From positions 1 through 11,842 of the forward strand of contig CACYBP010000033.1 in the NCBI GenBank assembly GCA_902772625.1: a stretch of DNA of 11,842 nt, in the 5' to 3' direction. The DNA is from Oscillospiraceae bacterium (GTDB taxonomy: Bacteria > Bacillota > Clostridia > Oscillospirales > QAMX01). Below the pieces are notes generated by a model, which was given only the letters and a program-made list of their open reading frames with translations, searched no databases and had not been told where the DNA came from. The position numbers and the translations under genes were made by a program. Positions 1 to 6,429 of the stretch are shown piece after piece (position 1 is the stretch's first letter; each line of letters starts with the position of its first letter).

Positions 1-449
1 GAAAAGGCGTCGACGCCGCTGTTTTCCCGCCATCCGCGCACCGCGACCTTTCCGTCCAGAATATCCACCCCCACGGCGATCCTTTCGCCGTACCGTGCAA
101 GGGCTTCTTTCAGGAAGGCCTCGTCCTCCAGGGCGGCGGTGCCCAGAATTACCCGGTCAAGCCCCGCGGAAAGATACCGCTCCACGGTCTCCATGCTCCG
201 GATCCCGCCGCCGATCTCGCAGTGAAGTCCGCTCTCCCTTTTCAGACGGAGCACGGCGTCAAAATGCGGCGTCCCGCCGGTTTTGGCTCCCTCAAGATCC
301 ACCAGGTGCATCCACTCTGCTCCCGCTTCGCGAAAACGCAGGGCGGCGCGGAGAGGATCGTCCTCGTAGACCGTCATCTGACCGTAATCGCCTTTATAAA
401 GCCGGACGGCTTTGCCTCCGAAAAGATCCACTGCCGGAAAAAGGATCAT
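1..449 (-). CDS. hisA: HisA, ProFAR isomerase (3' end outside window)
   Basis: Phosphoribosylformimino-5-aminoimidazole carboxamide ribotide isomerase, the cytoplasmic TIM-barrel enzyme that performs the Amadori rearrangement of ProFAR to PRFAR in histidine synthesis. I read 149 complete codons from the ATG at 449; the family is about 240 residues, so roughly 60% is present. The catalytic pair is visible: Asp8 in PAVDLFGGKAVRL and Asp129 in GVDILDG. The first phosphate-binding loop is EIGGGIRS (78-85), and VILGTAAL (100-107) follows. The start overlaps the hisH stop in an ATGA, so translation is probably coupled to hisH. The frame stays open to the left edge, with no sign of damage. HisF would normally follow. 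The identity is secure; only the C-terminal part is unseen. Confidence 0.97.
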   Translation of the reverse strand, partial: MILFPAVDLFGGKAVRLYKGDYGQMTVYEDDPLRAALRFREAGAEWMHLVDLEGAKTGGTPHFDAVLRLKRESGLHCEIGGGIRSMETVERYLSAGLDRVILGTAALEDEAFLKEALARYGERIAVGVDILDGKVAVRGWRENSGVDAF

Positions 450-1066
450 CTCCCCACCCCGCTTTCGCAAAAGCGCTTCAGGATCGAAAGGCCGATCCTG
501 CCGCTCTTCTCAGGGTGGAACTGGCATCCATAGATATTGTCCTTCGACGCCGCGGCGGTGAGAGGGGCAGAATACTCGGTGGTGGCCAGAAGAGAGTCTT
601 CGCATCCCACCGCGTGGAAGGAATGGACGAAATAGACCGCGTCCCCTTCCCGTACGTCCCGGAAGAGGGGATCTCTTCTGACGAAATGAAGCCCGTTCCA
701 TCCGATGTGCGGGATCTTGAGGGCCGGGTCGATGACCTCCCGGATGGGGCGCACCTCGCCCTTCAGAAGGCCGAGGCCGGGATGCTCGCCGAATTCAAGG
801 CTCTTTTCAAAAAGCAGCTGCATCCCCAGGCAGATCCCGAGCACCGGCTTTCCCTTTTTCGCCTCTTCCAGAAGGGCTTCCGCCATGCCGGAGGAGGAAA
901 GCTTTTCCATGGCGTCGCCGAAAGCGCCTACGCCGGGCAGGATCAGCTTTTCGGCCGCGGAGAGCGACGCGGGATCCGAGACCACCTCGGCCTTTTCACC
1001 CACCGCGGAAACAGAGCTTTGAAGTGAAAACAGATTGCCGACGCCGTAATCGATGATGGTGATCAT
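446..1066 (-). CDS. hisH: HisH, glutaminase subunit of IGP synthase
   Basis: Class I glutamine amidotransferase subunit of imidazole glycerol phosphate synthase. It hydrolyses glutamine and passes ammonia to HisF, which turns PRFAR into IGP and AICAR. It has 206 residues, the usual family length of about 200-215. The N-terminus MITIIDYGVGN is typical. The nucleophile is Cys79 in GICLGMQLLFE, the oxyanion strand is LPGVGAFG (43-50), and the His/Glu of the triad are H184 and E186 in CQFHPEKSG. The ATG at 1066 overlaps the hisB stop by 4 nt and is preceded by AAAGGAGT. The TGA overlaps the hisA start in the same way. The partner HisF must lie outside the window. Confidence 0.97.
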   Translation of the reverse strand: MITIIDYGVGNLFSLQSSVSAVGEKAEVVSDPASLSAAEKLILPGVGAFGDAMEKLSSSGMAEALLEEAKKGKPVLGICLGMQLLFEKSLEFGEHPGLGLLKGEVRPIREVIDPALKIPHIGWNGLHFVRRDPLFRDVREGDAVYFVHSFHAVGCEDSLLATTEYSAPLTAAASKDNIYGCQFHPEKSGRIGLSILKRFCESGVGR

Positions 1067-1653
1067 GATAAAACTCCTTTGGTGGAGGGGATCTCCGAGG
1101 CGGTTTCCGGATCGATGGCGACCGCCGCGCGCAGGCTGCGGGCGACCGATTTGAAGGCGCCTTCGATGATATGGTGCGAATTGGAGCCCGCAAGCTTCCG
1201 GATATGCAGGGTGATCCCCGCGTTCACGGCGAAAGCGCGGAAGAATTCCTCCACCAGCTCGGTGTCGAAGGTCCCGACCTTTTCGGTGGGGATCGGGAGA
1301 TCAAAGGCCAGAAAGCCCCTTCCCGAAAGATCGACGGCGCTCTGGATCAGGGCCTCGTCCATGGGAAGAAGCGCGCTGCCGTAGCGAACGACGCCGCGCC
1401 TCGCGCCCAGCGCCTCGCGAAAGGCCGTTCCCAGGGCGATACCGATATCCTCCACCGAGTGGTGATCGTCCACCGCGGTGTCGCCGGCGCAGGTGAGAGT
1501 CAGATCAAACCGCCCGTGCTTTGAAAACAGGGTCAGCATGTGATCCAGAAATCCGACGCCCGAGGAGATCTCACTTTTACCGGCGCCGTCAAGCGTCAGC
1601 GAAAGGACGATATCGGTCTCGGCGGTCTTGCGTGTGATGCGGGCGTTTCTCAT
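1063..1653 (-). CDS. hisB: HisB, imidazoleglycerol-phosphate dehydratase
   Basis: Imidazoleglycerol-phosphate dehydratase, which converts IGP to imidazole acetol phosphate using a metal centre (Mn in characterised members). It has 196 residues, so it is the monofunctional type and lacks the N-terminal histidinol-phosphate phosphatase domain found in enteric HisB. Both metal-binding repeats are visible: HHSVED (H64, H65, E68) and SNSHHIIEGAFKS (H160, H161, E164). GVGFLDHML (32-40) is the other conserved block. The ATG at 1653 overlaps the hisC stop by 4 nt and has GGAGGG upstream. Because no phosphatase domain is fused here, a separate histidinol-phosphatase must be encoded elsewhere in the genome. 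Confidence 0.97.
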   Translation of the reverse strand: MRNARITRKTAETDIVLSLTLDGAGKSEISSGVGFLDHMLTLFSKHGRFDLTLTCAGDTAVDDHHSVEDIGIALGTAFREALGARRGVVRYGSALLPMDEALIQSAVDLSGRGFLAFDLPIPTEKVGTFDTELVEEFFRAFAVNAGITLHIRKLAGSNSHHIIEGAFKSVARSLRAAVAIDPETASEIPSTKGVLS

Positions 1654-2714
1654 TTCGATCCCTCCAGAATGTCCTTGATCGCGGCGAGAAGAGCCGAGAG
1701 CTCCTCCCGGGTCCCCACGGTGATGCGGACGTAATCCTCGATGCGGGGGGAGGAGAAGTGACGGATCAGGATCCCCCTTTCCCGCAGGGCGAGGGTGAGC
1801 GCTCCGCCCCCGATCGCCGGGTGGCGGGCAAAGACGAAATTGGTCTTCGAATCGGTGAGGCTGAAGCCGAGCTTTGATAGCTCCCGGCTGAGCCAGGCGC
1901 GATTTTCAACGATGGTTTTGAGGTTCTTCTGCGTATAGGCCTCGTCCCGCAGGGCACCGATCCCGGCCGCCGCGGTCATGAGATTGACGTTATAGGGGTT
2001 GGAGGAGAATTTCACGGCCGAAAGATCCCGGATCAGCCCGGCGTTCCCCGCGCCGAAGCCGAGTCTGGCCCCCGCCATGGAGCGGGATTTGGAAAAGGTG
2101 CGGGTCACAAGAAGATTGTCATACCGCGGGATCAGGGAAAGGGCGCTTTCACCGCCGAAATCCACGTAAGCCTCGTCCACCACCACCACGGTGTCCGGAT
2201 TGCGTGCGACGACGGTTTCCACGTCGGAAAGGGGGAGAATGATGCCCGACGGGGCGTTGGGGTTGGCAAGGAACACCGTCTTTCCCGAGGAGAAGTAGTC
2301 CCCGGGCCTGATCCGGAAATCCTCATCCAGGGGGATCTCCTCGTAGGGAACGCCGTAAACCTCCGCCGCGACCTTATAAAACCCGTAGGTGATATCCGGG
2401 AACAGAGCGGGATGCTTTTCGTCGCAGAAGGCCATCATGCACAGATCCAGGATCTCGTCCGAACCGTTGGTGGCCAGCACCTGATCCTCGGACAGACCGT
2501 AAAAAGAGGCAAGCTCCCGGTGCAGGGCGGTGTTCCGGGCGTCGGAATAGAGCTGCAGCCCGGAAAGCGCCTTCATGGCTTCGCTCTGGGCGAGCGGGGA
2601 GGGCGGGAAGGGCGATTCGTTGGCGTTGAGCTTGATATATTTCCTGTCCCGGGGCTGTTCACCCGGTACGTAGGGGACCAGAGACTGGTATTTATCGCTG
2701 AAAAACCGGCTCAT
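1650..2714 (-). CDS. hisC: HisC, histidinol-phosphate aminotransferase
   Basis: PLP-dependent fold-type I aminotransferase that converts imidazole acetol phosphate and glutamate to L-histidinol phosphate. It has 354 residues, the normal length. Motifs in order: KLNANESPFPPSP (28-40, substrate side), NGSDEILD (83-90, cofactor phosphate), NPNAPSG (151-157), VVVDEAYVDF (177-186, PLP ring contact), and TRTFSKSRSMAGARLGFG, whose Lys209 is the expected Schiff-base lysine. The ATG at 2714 overlaps the hisD stop in an ATGA and is preceded by GGAGGAGG. HisC-like enzymes can also transaminate aromatic substrates. The position between hisD and hisB makes the histidine role the safe reading. Confidence 0.97.
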   Translation of the reverse strand: MSRFFSDKYQSLVPYVPGEQPRDRKYIKLNANESPFPPSPLAQSEAMKALSGLQLYSDARNTALHRELASFYGLSEDQVLATNGSDEILDLCMMAFCDEKHPALFPDITYGFYKVAAEVYGVPYEEIPLDEDFRIRPGDYFSSGKTVFLANPNAPSGIILPLSDVETVVARNPDTVVVVDEAYVDFGGESALSLIPRYDNLLVTRTFSKSRSMAGARLGFGAGNAGLIRDLSAVKFSSNPYNVNLMTAAAGIGALRDEAYTQKNLKTIVENRAWLSRELSKLGFSLTDSKTNFVFARHPAIGGGALTLALRERGILIRHFSSPRIEDYVRITVGTREELSALLAAIKDILEGSK

Positions 2715-4006
2715 TTTTCCTCCTCCGCGTTTTTGATCTCATCCCGGATCAGGGCGCTTCTGGCGTGACCGGTAAGGCCCTCCGCCCTCGCGAAGGCCGC
2801 CACGTCCTCCCGCACCCCGGAAAGGGCCTCGGGGGTGAAGTAAGTGACCTGGATCTTTTTGACGAAATCGTCCACCGAAAGGGGGCTGGAGAAGCGGGCG
2901 GTGCCGCCGGTGGGAAGGGTGTGATTGGGTCCGGCGAGATAATCGCCCAGAGCTTCCGGAGTGTTCCGGCCGAGGAACACCGAGCCCGCGTGCCGTACCC
3001 GGCCGAGAAGGGCGAAGGGATCCTCCACCGCCAGCTCCAGGTGCTCGGGGGCGAGGTCGTTGGAAAGCTCCACGGCGTCAAAAAGATCGCCGGTCACGAT
3101 GATCTTGCCGTTTTCTTCGATGGAGGCCCGGGCGATCTCCTCCCGTTCGAGGGAGGAAAGCTGCTTTTCGATCTCCACCGCGACCTCTTCGGCGAGGAGG
3201 GCAGAATCGGTGATCAGGACCGCCGAGGCGTTCTTATCGTGCTCGGCCTGGGAAAGCATGTCGGCCGCCAGCACCCGGGGATCGCTTTTGCCGTCCGAGA
3301 CGATCAGGATCTCGCTGGGTCCCGCGATCATGTCGACCGAGACCGCGCCGTAGACCTGTCTTTTCGCCTCGGCCACGTAGGCGTTGCCGGGGCCGACGAT
3401 CTTATCGACCTTGGGCACCGACCCGGTGCCGTAGGCCATGGCGGCGACGGCCTGCGCGCCGCCGATCCGGAAGACCCTGTCGACGCCCGCCACCGAGGCG
3501 GCGGCCAGGACCGCGGGGGCGATCTTCCCGTCTTTGCCCGGCGGGGTGCAGAGGATCACGTCGGGACATCCCGCAAGCTTCGCGGGGATCACGTCCATCA
3601 GAACGGTGGAGCAGAGAGGGGCCGTGCCGCCGGGCACGTACACCCCCGCCCGGTCCACCGGCACCACCCGCTGGCCGAGCACGACGCCGTTTTCCCGGGT
3701 GAAGAAGAAGCCGTCGCGCTTCTGCTTTTCGTGGAACAGGCGGATGTTTTCGGCGGCGCGGCGGAGGATGCGCATGAACTCAGGACCCACCTCCGCGACG
3801 GCCGCGTCGATCTCTTCTTTCGCCGCCTGAAGCGAGGAAAGCCGGACCCCGTCGTATTTTTCAGTGTAATAGAGGAGCGCTTCGTCGCCCTTTTCCTTTA
3901 CGTTCCGGAGGATCTCCGACACCTTGTCCGCGACCTTCAGGGTGGGAAGCTCGCGTTTTAAGATTTCTTCCTTCGGCATGTCGCCGAGCTTTACGATACG
4001 GATCAT
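2711..4006 (-). CDS. hisD: HisD, histidinol dehydrogenase
   Basis: Zinc- and NAD-dependent histidinol dehydrogenase, which performs the last two oxidations from L-histidinol through histidinaldehyde to L-histidine. It has 431 residues, as expected for the family. The predicted zinc ligands are all present: Gln253 and His256 in LSQAEHDKNA, Asp355 in EALGDYLAGPNH, and His414 in GLTGHARSA. The catalytic Glu321/His322 pair lies in LAPEHLEL. The blocks VPGGTAP (124-130) and KIVGPGNAYVAEAK (202-215) are typical. The ATG at 4006 lies 24 nt beyond the hisG stop, with an AAAGGAA element upstream. That is the only real gap within the operon after its first gene. Confidence 0.98.
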   Translation of the reverse strand: MIRIVKLGDMPKEEILKRELPTLKVADKVSEILRNVKEKGDEALLYYTEKYDGVRLSSLQAAKEEIDAAVAEVGPEFMRILRRAAENIRLFHEKQKRDGFFFTRENGVVLGQRVVPVDRAGVYVPGGTAPLCSTVLMDVIPAKLAGCPDVILCTPPGKDGKIAPAVLAAASVAGVDRVFRIGGAQAVAAMAYGTGSVPKVDKIVGPGNAYVAEAKRQVYGAVSVDMIAGPSEILIVSDGKSDPRVLAADMLSQAEHDKNASAVLITDSALLAEEVAVEIEKQLSSLEREEIARASIEENGKIIVTGDLFDAVELSNDLAPEHLELAVEDPFALLGRVRHAGSVFLGRNTPEALGDYLAGPNHTLPTGGTARFSSPLSVDDFVKKIQVTYFTPEALSGVREDVAAFARAEGLTGHARSALIRDEIKNAEEEK

Positions 4007-4030
4007 AGGGGTTTCGTTCCTTTCGGGTTC

Positions 4031-4675
4031 TCAGAGCTGCCGCAGCGCGGCGGCGAGTCCTTTCTGCAGTTTTTCCATTTCTTCGGTCTTGAATTTGAAG
4101 CTGGAGCGGTTCGCAATCAGACGGGCGCTGATGGGAACGATGGTCTCCACCACCTCCAGGTCGTTTTCCCGAAGGGTGGTGCCGGTCTCCACGATGTCCA
4201 CGATGACGTCCGAAAGCCCCAGGATCGGGGCGATCTCGATGGAACCGTTCAGGTGGATGATATCGATCTCACGGCCGAGGGAGGCGTAATACCGCTCGGT
4301 GATATGCCGGAACTTGGTCGCCACCCGAAGCGGACGGCGGGTGTCGTCCCGGAAGCCCTTGGGCGCGGCCACCGCCATGCGGCAGTGCCCCACGTCCAGA
4401 TCCAAAAGCTCGTAGATCTCGGGCTCGTATTCCAGAAGAATGTCCTTCCCGGCGACCCCCACGTCGGCGGCGCCTCTTTCTACGTAGATCGCCACGTCGG
4501 AGGGCTTGACCCAAAAATACCGGATCCCGGCCCCGGGGTTTTCAAAGATCAGCTTGCGGCTGTTTTCAAGAAGCGCGGGACAGGGGAATCCGGCCGAGGC
4601 GAACATGGCGTATACTTTTTCGCCGAGCCTTCCCTTGGGCAGCGCGACGTTCAGAAACCGGTCCCGTTTTGCCAT
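4031..4675 (-). CDS. hisG: HisG, ATP phosphoribosyltransferase catalytic subunit, short form
   Basis: First enzyme of the pathway, joining ATP and PRPP to give phosphoribosyl-ATP. With the chosen ATG at 4675 it has 214 residues. This is the short form, which lacks the C-terminal ACT-like histidine-sensing domain of long HisG and depends on HisZ for activity and feedback control; hisZ lies immediately upstream. LPKGRLGEK (12-20) and RGAADVGVAGKDILLE (67-82) are family blocks. DIVETGTTLREN (160-171) holds the PRPP phosphate loop. A TTG at 4696 would add 7 residues, but the ATG fits better because the conserved N-terminus starts just after it and a GGCGGG element sits 5 nt upstream. The start lies inside the hisZ end, overlapping by 25 nt. 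Confidence 0.96.
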   Translation of the reverse strand: MAKRDRFLNVALPKGRLGEKVYAMFASAGFPCPALLENSRKLIFENPGAGIRYFWVKPSDVAIYVERGAADVGVAGKDILLEYEPEIYELLDLDVGHCRMAVAAPKGFRDDTRRPLRVATKFRHITERYYASLGREIDIIHLNGSIEIAPILGLSDVIVDIVETGTTLRENDLEVVETIVPISARLIANRSSFKFKTEEMEKLQKGLAAALRQL

Positions 4676-5778
4676 TTGATCCCGCCTTTCTCCCAAATAC
4701 CGACCTTCCCGAACCGCAGTCCCGCGGGAACGGTCAGGGCCGTTCTGACCGATCTGCCTTCGGCCCGCAGGGCGTCCGCCGCGCGCGTCACCTCTCCGGG
4801 GTCGTCCCGCTCACCGTATAAAAGCAGCACGTCGCCGTCGAGGGCGGGCGGCGCCGGATCGAGCGCCTCCAGACTCTCAAGATACACCGCGAACCCCACG
4901 GCGCTGGCCTTTTTTCCGAGCCGGCGCATCAGGTTGTCATACTGGCCTCCCGAAAGCACCGCCGCGGGAAGTCCCTCGAGAAAGCCCTTGAAGATCAGGC
5001 CGTTATAATAATTCCTGTCGCCGGTGACCGAAAGGTCCACCCGGATCCTTCCCGCAGGATCCCCGGAAAAGACCGAAAGCGCGCGCTGAAGGAAAGAAAA
5101 CTCTTTTTCCGCGCCGATTTCAAAGGCGATCTCCGAAAGCGCGGGAAGCACCTTGCCCGGCGTGCCGCAAAGCGGGATCAGCCGGAGAAGCGCCGCGGCC
5201 TTTTCCTCCGGGACGCCGCTTTCGGCAAGAAGCGAGCGGACCCCGTGGAGATTCTTTTCTCCCGCCGCCTTCAAAAGCGCTTCCTGCAGAGAGAGGGAGG
5301 AAGTGACCTTTTCCAGCGCCGCGGTCAGGATCCCGAGATGGGAAAGATCCAGAACGAAGTCCTCCGAGATCAATTCCAGACTCCGTGCGGCCAGAAGAAG
5401 CACCTCTCCCGCCGCCGCGGCGTCCCTGGAGCCGATGGATTCCACCCCGGCCTGCCGGATCTCCCGGAAGGAGCCGGCGCTCCGCACGGCGCGGTACACG
5501 TTCTCGTCGTAGTACACCTTTTCGGCCTTATCTTCGCCGCCCCGGTAATTCTTGGCGATGGAGAGGGTGACGTCGGGCTTCAGGGCGAGAAGACGGCCGT
5601 TGGTGTCGGTGAAGGTGATGACGCTGTCGGACACGAGAAAGTCCTTGTGGCGGCTGTAAAGATCGTATTCCTCGAATTTGCCCATGCGGTAGGGGATATA
5701 GCCGTGCTCCCGGTAGAGCGCGCGCAGGGCGAACGCCGTCTTTTCGGCGCGTGTGACGGTGGCTTCGTCGATCAGCAC
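4651..5778 (-). CDS. hisZ: HisZ, ATP phosphoribosyltransferase regulatory subunit
   Basis: HisZ is a catalytically dead paralogue of histidyl-tRNA synthetase that forms a hetero-octamer with short HisG and carries the histidine feedback site. The 375 residues show the class II synthetase fold: motif 1 region YRMGKFEEYDLYS (30-42), DTNGRLLALKPDVTLSIAK (58-76), motif 2 region SFREIRQAGVESIGS (103-117), and motif 3 region LSGGQYDNLMRRLG (275-288) followed by SAVGFAVYLE. It is shorter than true HisRS (about 420) and lacks a clear full anticodon-binding domain. The start is GTG at 5778, supported by a strong AAGGAGGAGGA just upstream. It overlaps the upstream yerC-like gene by 7 nt. Its last 8 codons overlap the hisG start. 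Confidence 0.95.
   Translation of the reverse strand: MLIDEATVTRAEKTAFALRALYREHGYIPYRMGKFEEYDLYSRHKDFLVSDSVITFTDTNGRLLALKPDVTLSIAKNYRGGEDKAEKVYYDENVYRAVRSAGSFREIRQAGVESIGSRDAAAAGEVLLLAARSLELISEDFVLDLSHLGILTAALEKVTSSLSLQEALLKAAGEKNLHGVRSLLAESGVPEEKAAALLRLIPLCGTPGKVLPALSEIAFEIGAEKEFSFLQRALSVFSGDPAGRIRVDLSVTGDRNYYNGLIFKGFLEGLPAAVLSGGQYDNLMRRLGKKASAVGFAVYLESLEALDPAPPALDGDVLLLYGERDDPGEVTRAADALRAEGRSVRTALTVPAGLRFGKVGIWEKGGIKWQNGTGF
4681..4686 (-). promoter_or_regulatory. Ribosome binding site for hisG, inside hisZ
   Basis: GGCGGG on the minus strand, 5 nt before the ATG at 4675 and within an AGAAAGGCGGGA context. It lies wholly inside the hisZ coding region. This supports the ATG over the upstream TTG at 4696, and it would let a ribosome ending hisZ re-initiate on hisG. 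Confidence 0.55.
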
Positions 5779-6071
5779 GGGTCCTCCTCCTTTTTCATGC
5801 GGTCAAGCACCGCCCGGTATCCGCCCGCACCATAATGAAGGCATCGGCTGACGCGGCTGATGGTGGCGGCGGAAACGCCGACCTTATCCGAAACGTCGTG
5901 ATAGTTCATCCCCTGATCCAGAAGCAGCGCGGTGTCCAGCCGCTGGGCCATGTCGATGATCTCGTTGATGGTGCAGATATCCTCAAAGAAGGCGGCGCAT
6001 TCCTCCTCGCTTTCAAGAAGCGAGACGGCGTGAAAAAGCCTTGCCGCCGCGTCCTTCTGATAGGTCTTCAA
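5772..6071 (-). CDS. yerC: YerC/YecD-type TrpR-like DNA-binding protein, probable his operon regulator
   Basis: A 99-residue protein of the TrpR-related YerC/YecD family. The C-terminal half has the family helix-turn-helix: the scaffold helix MAQRLDTALLLDQGMNYHDV (41-60) leads into SDKVGVSAATISRVSRCLHYG (61-81), where VGVSAATISRVSR is the likely recognition part. The start is a TTG at 6071, backed by AAGGGGGTGA 6 nt upstream; no in-frame ATG exists before residue 41, which would cut the fold. It is the first gene of the his operon and overlaps hisZ by 7 nt. Related proteins beside his genes in Bacillota have been proposed to regulate histidine synthesis. The family match is clear; the regulatory role and its ligand are inferred from position and from the palindrome in the promoter. 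Confidence 0.9.
   Translation of the reverse strand: MKTYQKDAAARLFHAVSLLESEEECAAFFEDICTINEIIDMAQRLDTALLLDQGMNYHDVSDKVGVSAATISRVSRCLHYGAGGYRAVLDRMKKEEDPC
5782..5792 (-). promoter_or_regulatory. Ribosome binding site for hisZ
   Basis: AAGGAGGAGGA on the minus strand, ending 3 nt before the GTG at 5778; its AAGGAGG core is 7 nt away. This near-perfect Shine-Dalgarno fixes the GTG as the hisZ start although it overlaps the previous gene. Confidence 0.8.
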
Positions 6072-6077
6072 AGCGGG

Positions 6078-6087
6078 TCACCCCCTT
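6078..6087 (-). promoter_or_regulatory. Ribosome binding site for the yerC-like gene
   Basis: AAGGGGGTGA on the minus strand differs at one position from the perfect anti-16S match AAGGAGGTGA and lies 6 nt before the TTG at 6071. It is the main reason for accepting a TTG start. Confidence 0.85.
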
Positions 6088-6107
6088 GGTATCTTTAATG
6101 CTCTATT

Positions 6108-6136
6108 ATATTAACACTTTATCGTGATGAAGTCAA
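6108..6136 (-). promoter_or_regulatory. sigma-70-type promoter of the his operon
   Basis: On the minus strand the -35 is TTGACT (6131-6136), followed by a 17-nt spacer and TAATAT (6108-6113), with TG one base before it as in an extended -10. A frame-shifted TATAAT (6105-6110) is also present but would need a 20-nt spacer. Transcription would start near 6098-6101, leaving about 27 nt before the TTG start. That is too short for a T-box, riboswitch or leader-peptide attenuator. The region is strikingly AT-rich against its surroundings. Confidence 0.75.
6116..6133. promoter_or_regulatory. Candidate operator palindrome in the his promoter
   Basis: The 18-bp sequence ACTTTATCGTGATGAAGT is an imperfect inverted repeat: 7 of 9 base pairs are symmetric about its centre, with half-sites ACTTtATC and GATgAAGT. 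It fills most of the spacer between the -10 and -35 boxes and overlaps the edge of the -35, where a bound protein would block RNA polymerase. TrpR binds palindromes of similar size. The adjacent gene encodes a TrpR-like protein, so it is the obvious candidate binder. This is an inference from position and symmetry. Confidence 0.5.
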
Positions 6137-6150
6137 GGACAAATTACGGA

Positions 6151-6350
6151 GAAATCAGGACAAGGGGGAAAAGAAGAGAAAGAAGAGGAGAAGCGGAGAA
6201 AGGAGAGAGACAGGAAAAGCGCCGCCGGGAAAAGCGCGGAGAGAGCGCGGGGAGAGAATGAAAAAGAACGCGAAAAGAACGCGGAAAAGAAGCGGCGGGA
6301 AGCGAAAGGACGGGAAAGACGCGAAAAGTGAAAGCGGAAAGAGAAAAGCG
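6151..6350. other. Purine-rich, T-depleted intergenic tract with no supported gene
   Basis: Between the his promoter and the terminator at 6356-6388 the plus strand is almost all A and G. I count 28 pyrimidines in these 200 bases (86% purine), and only three are T (6155, 6259, 6329). The pattern is irregular AAAAG, GAGAG and GCGG words rather than a clean tandem repeat. Minus-strand readings give low-complexity Phe/Leu/Ser/Pro protein and plus-strand readings give Lys/Arg/Gly protein, neither resembling a known family. It lies just past the terminator of one minus-strand operon and upstream of the promoter of the next. No function is evident. Confidence 0.8.
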
Positions 6351-6355
6351 CCCCG

Positions 6356-6388
6356 AAAAAAACCGCCGGAGCGCTTTGGCTCCGGCGG
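6356..6388 (-). terminator. Intrinsic terminator after the MFS/PfoR-like operon
   Basis: On the minus strand, a perfect 10-bp stem CCGCCGGAGC/GCTCCGGCGG with a 6-nt loop is followed directly by seven T. This is a textbook rho-independent terminator, 41 nt past the stop of the PfoR-like gene. It separates that operon from the his operon. Read on the plus strand, the hairpin lacks a downstream T run, so it acts in one direction. Confidence 0.93.
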
Positions 6389-6429
6389 CCGGGTTCGGAC
6401 GTTTTGAAAGCGGGAGAGAGGCTCCCGGG

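Noticed and set aside
95..1027. Plus-strand open frame of 310 codons opposite hisA and hisH
   Set aside because: It is the shadow of two well-supported enzymes and has an arginine/proline-rich composition without any recognisable domain.
2765..3961. Plus-strand open frame of 398 codons opposite hisD
   Set aside because: It is fully covered by a clear hisD with all catalytic residues. The antisense protein is His/Gly/Asp/Arg-rich low complexity.
6072..6130. T-box or histidine attenuator ahead of the his operon
   Set aside because: The promoter leaves only about 27 nt of leader. There is no T-box sequence, no leader peptide with His codons, and no terminator hairpin.
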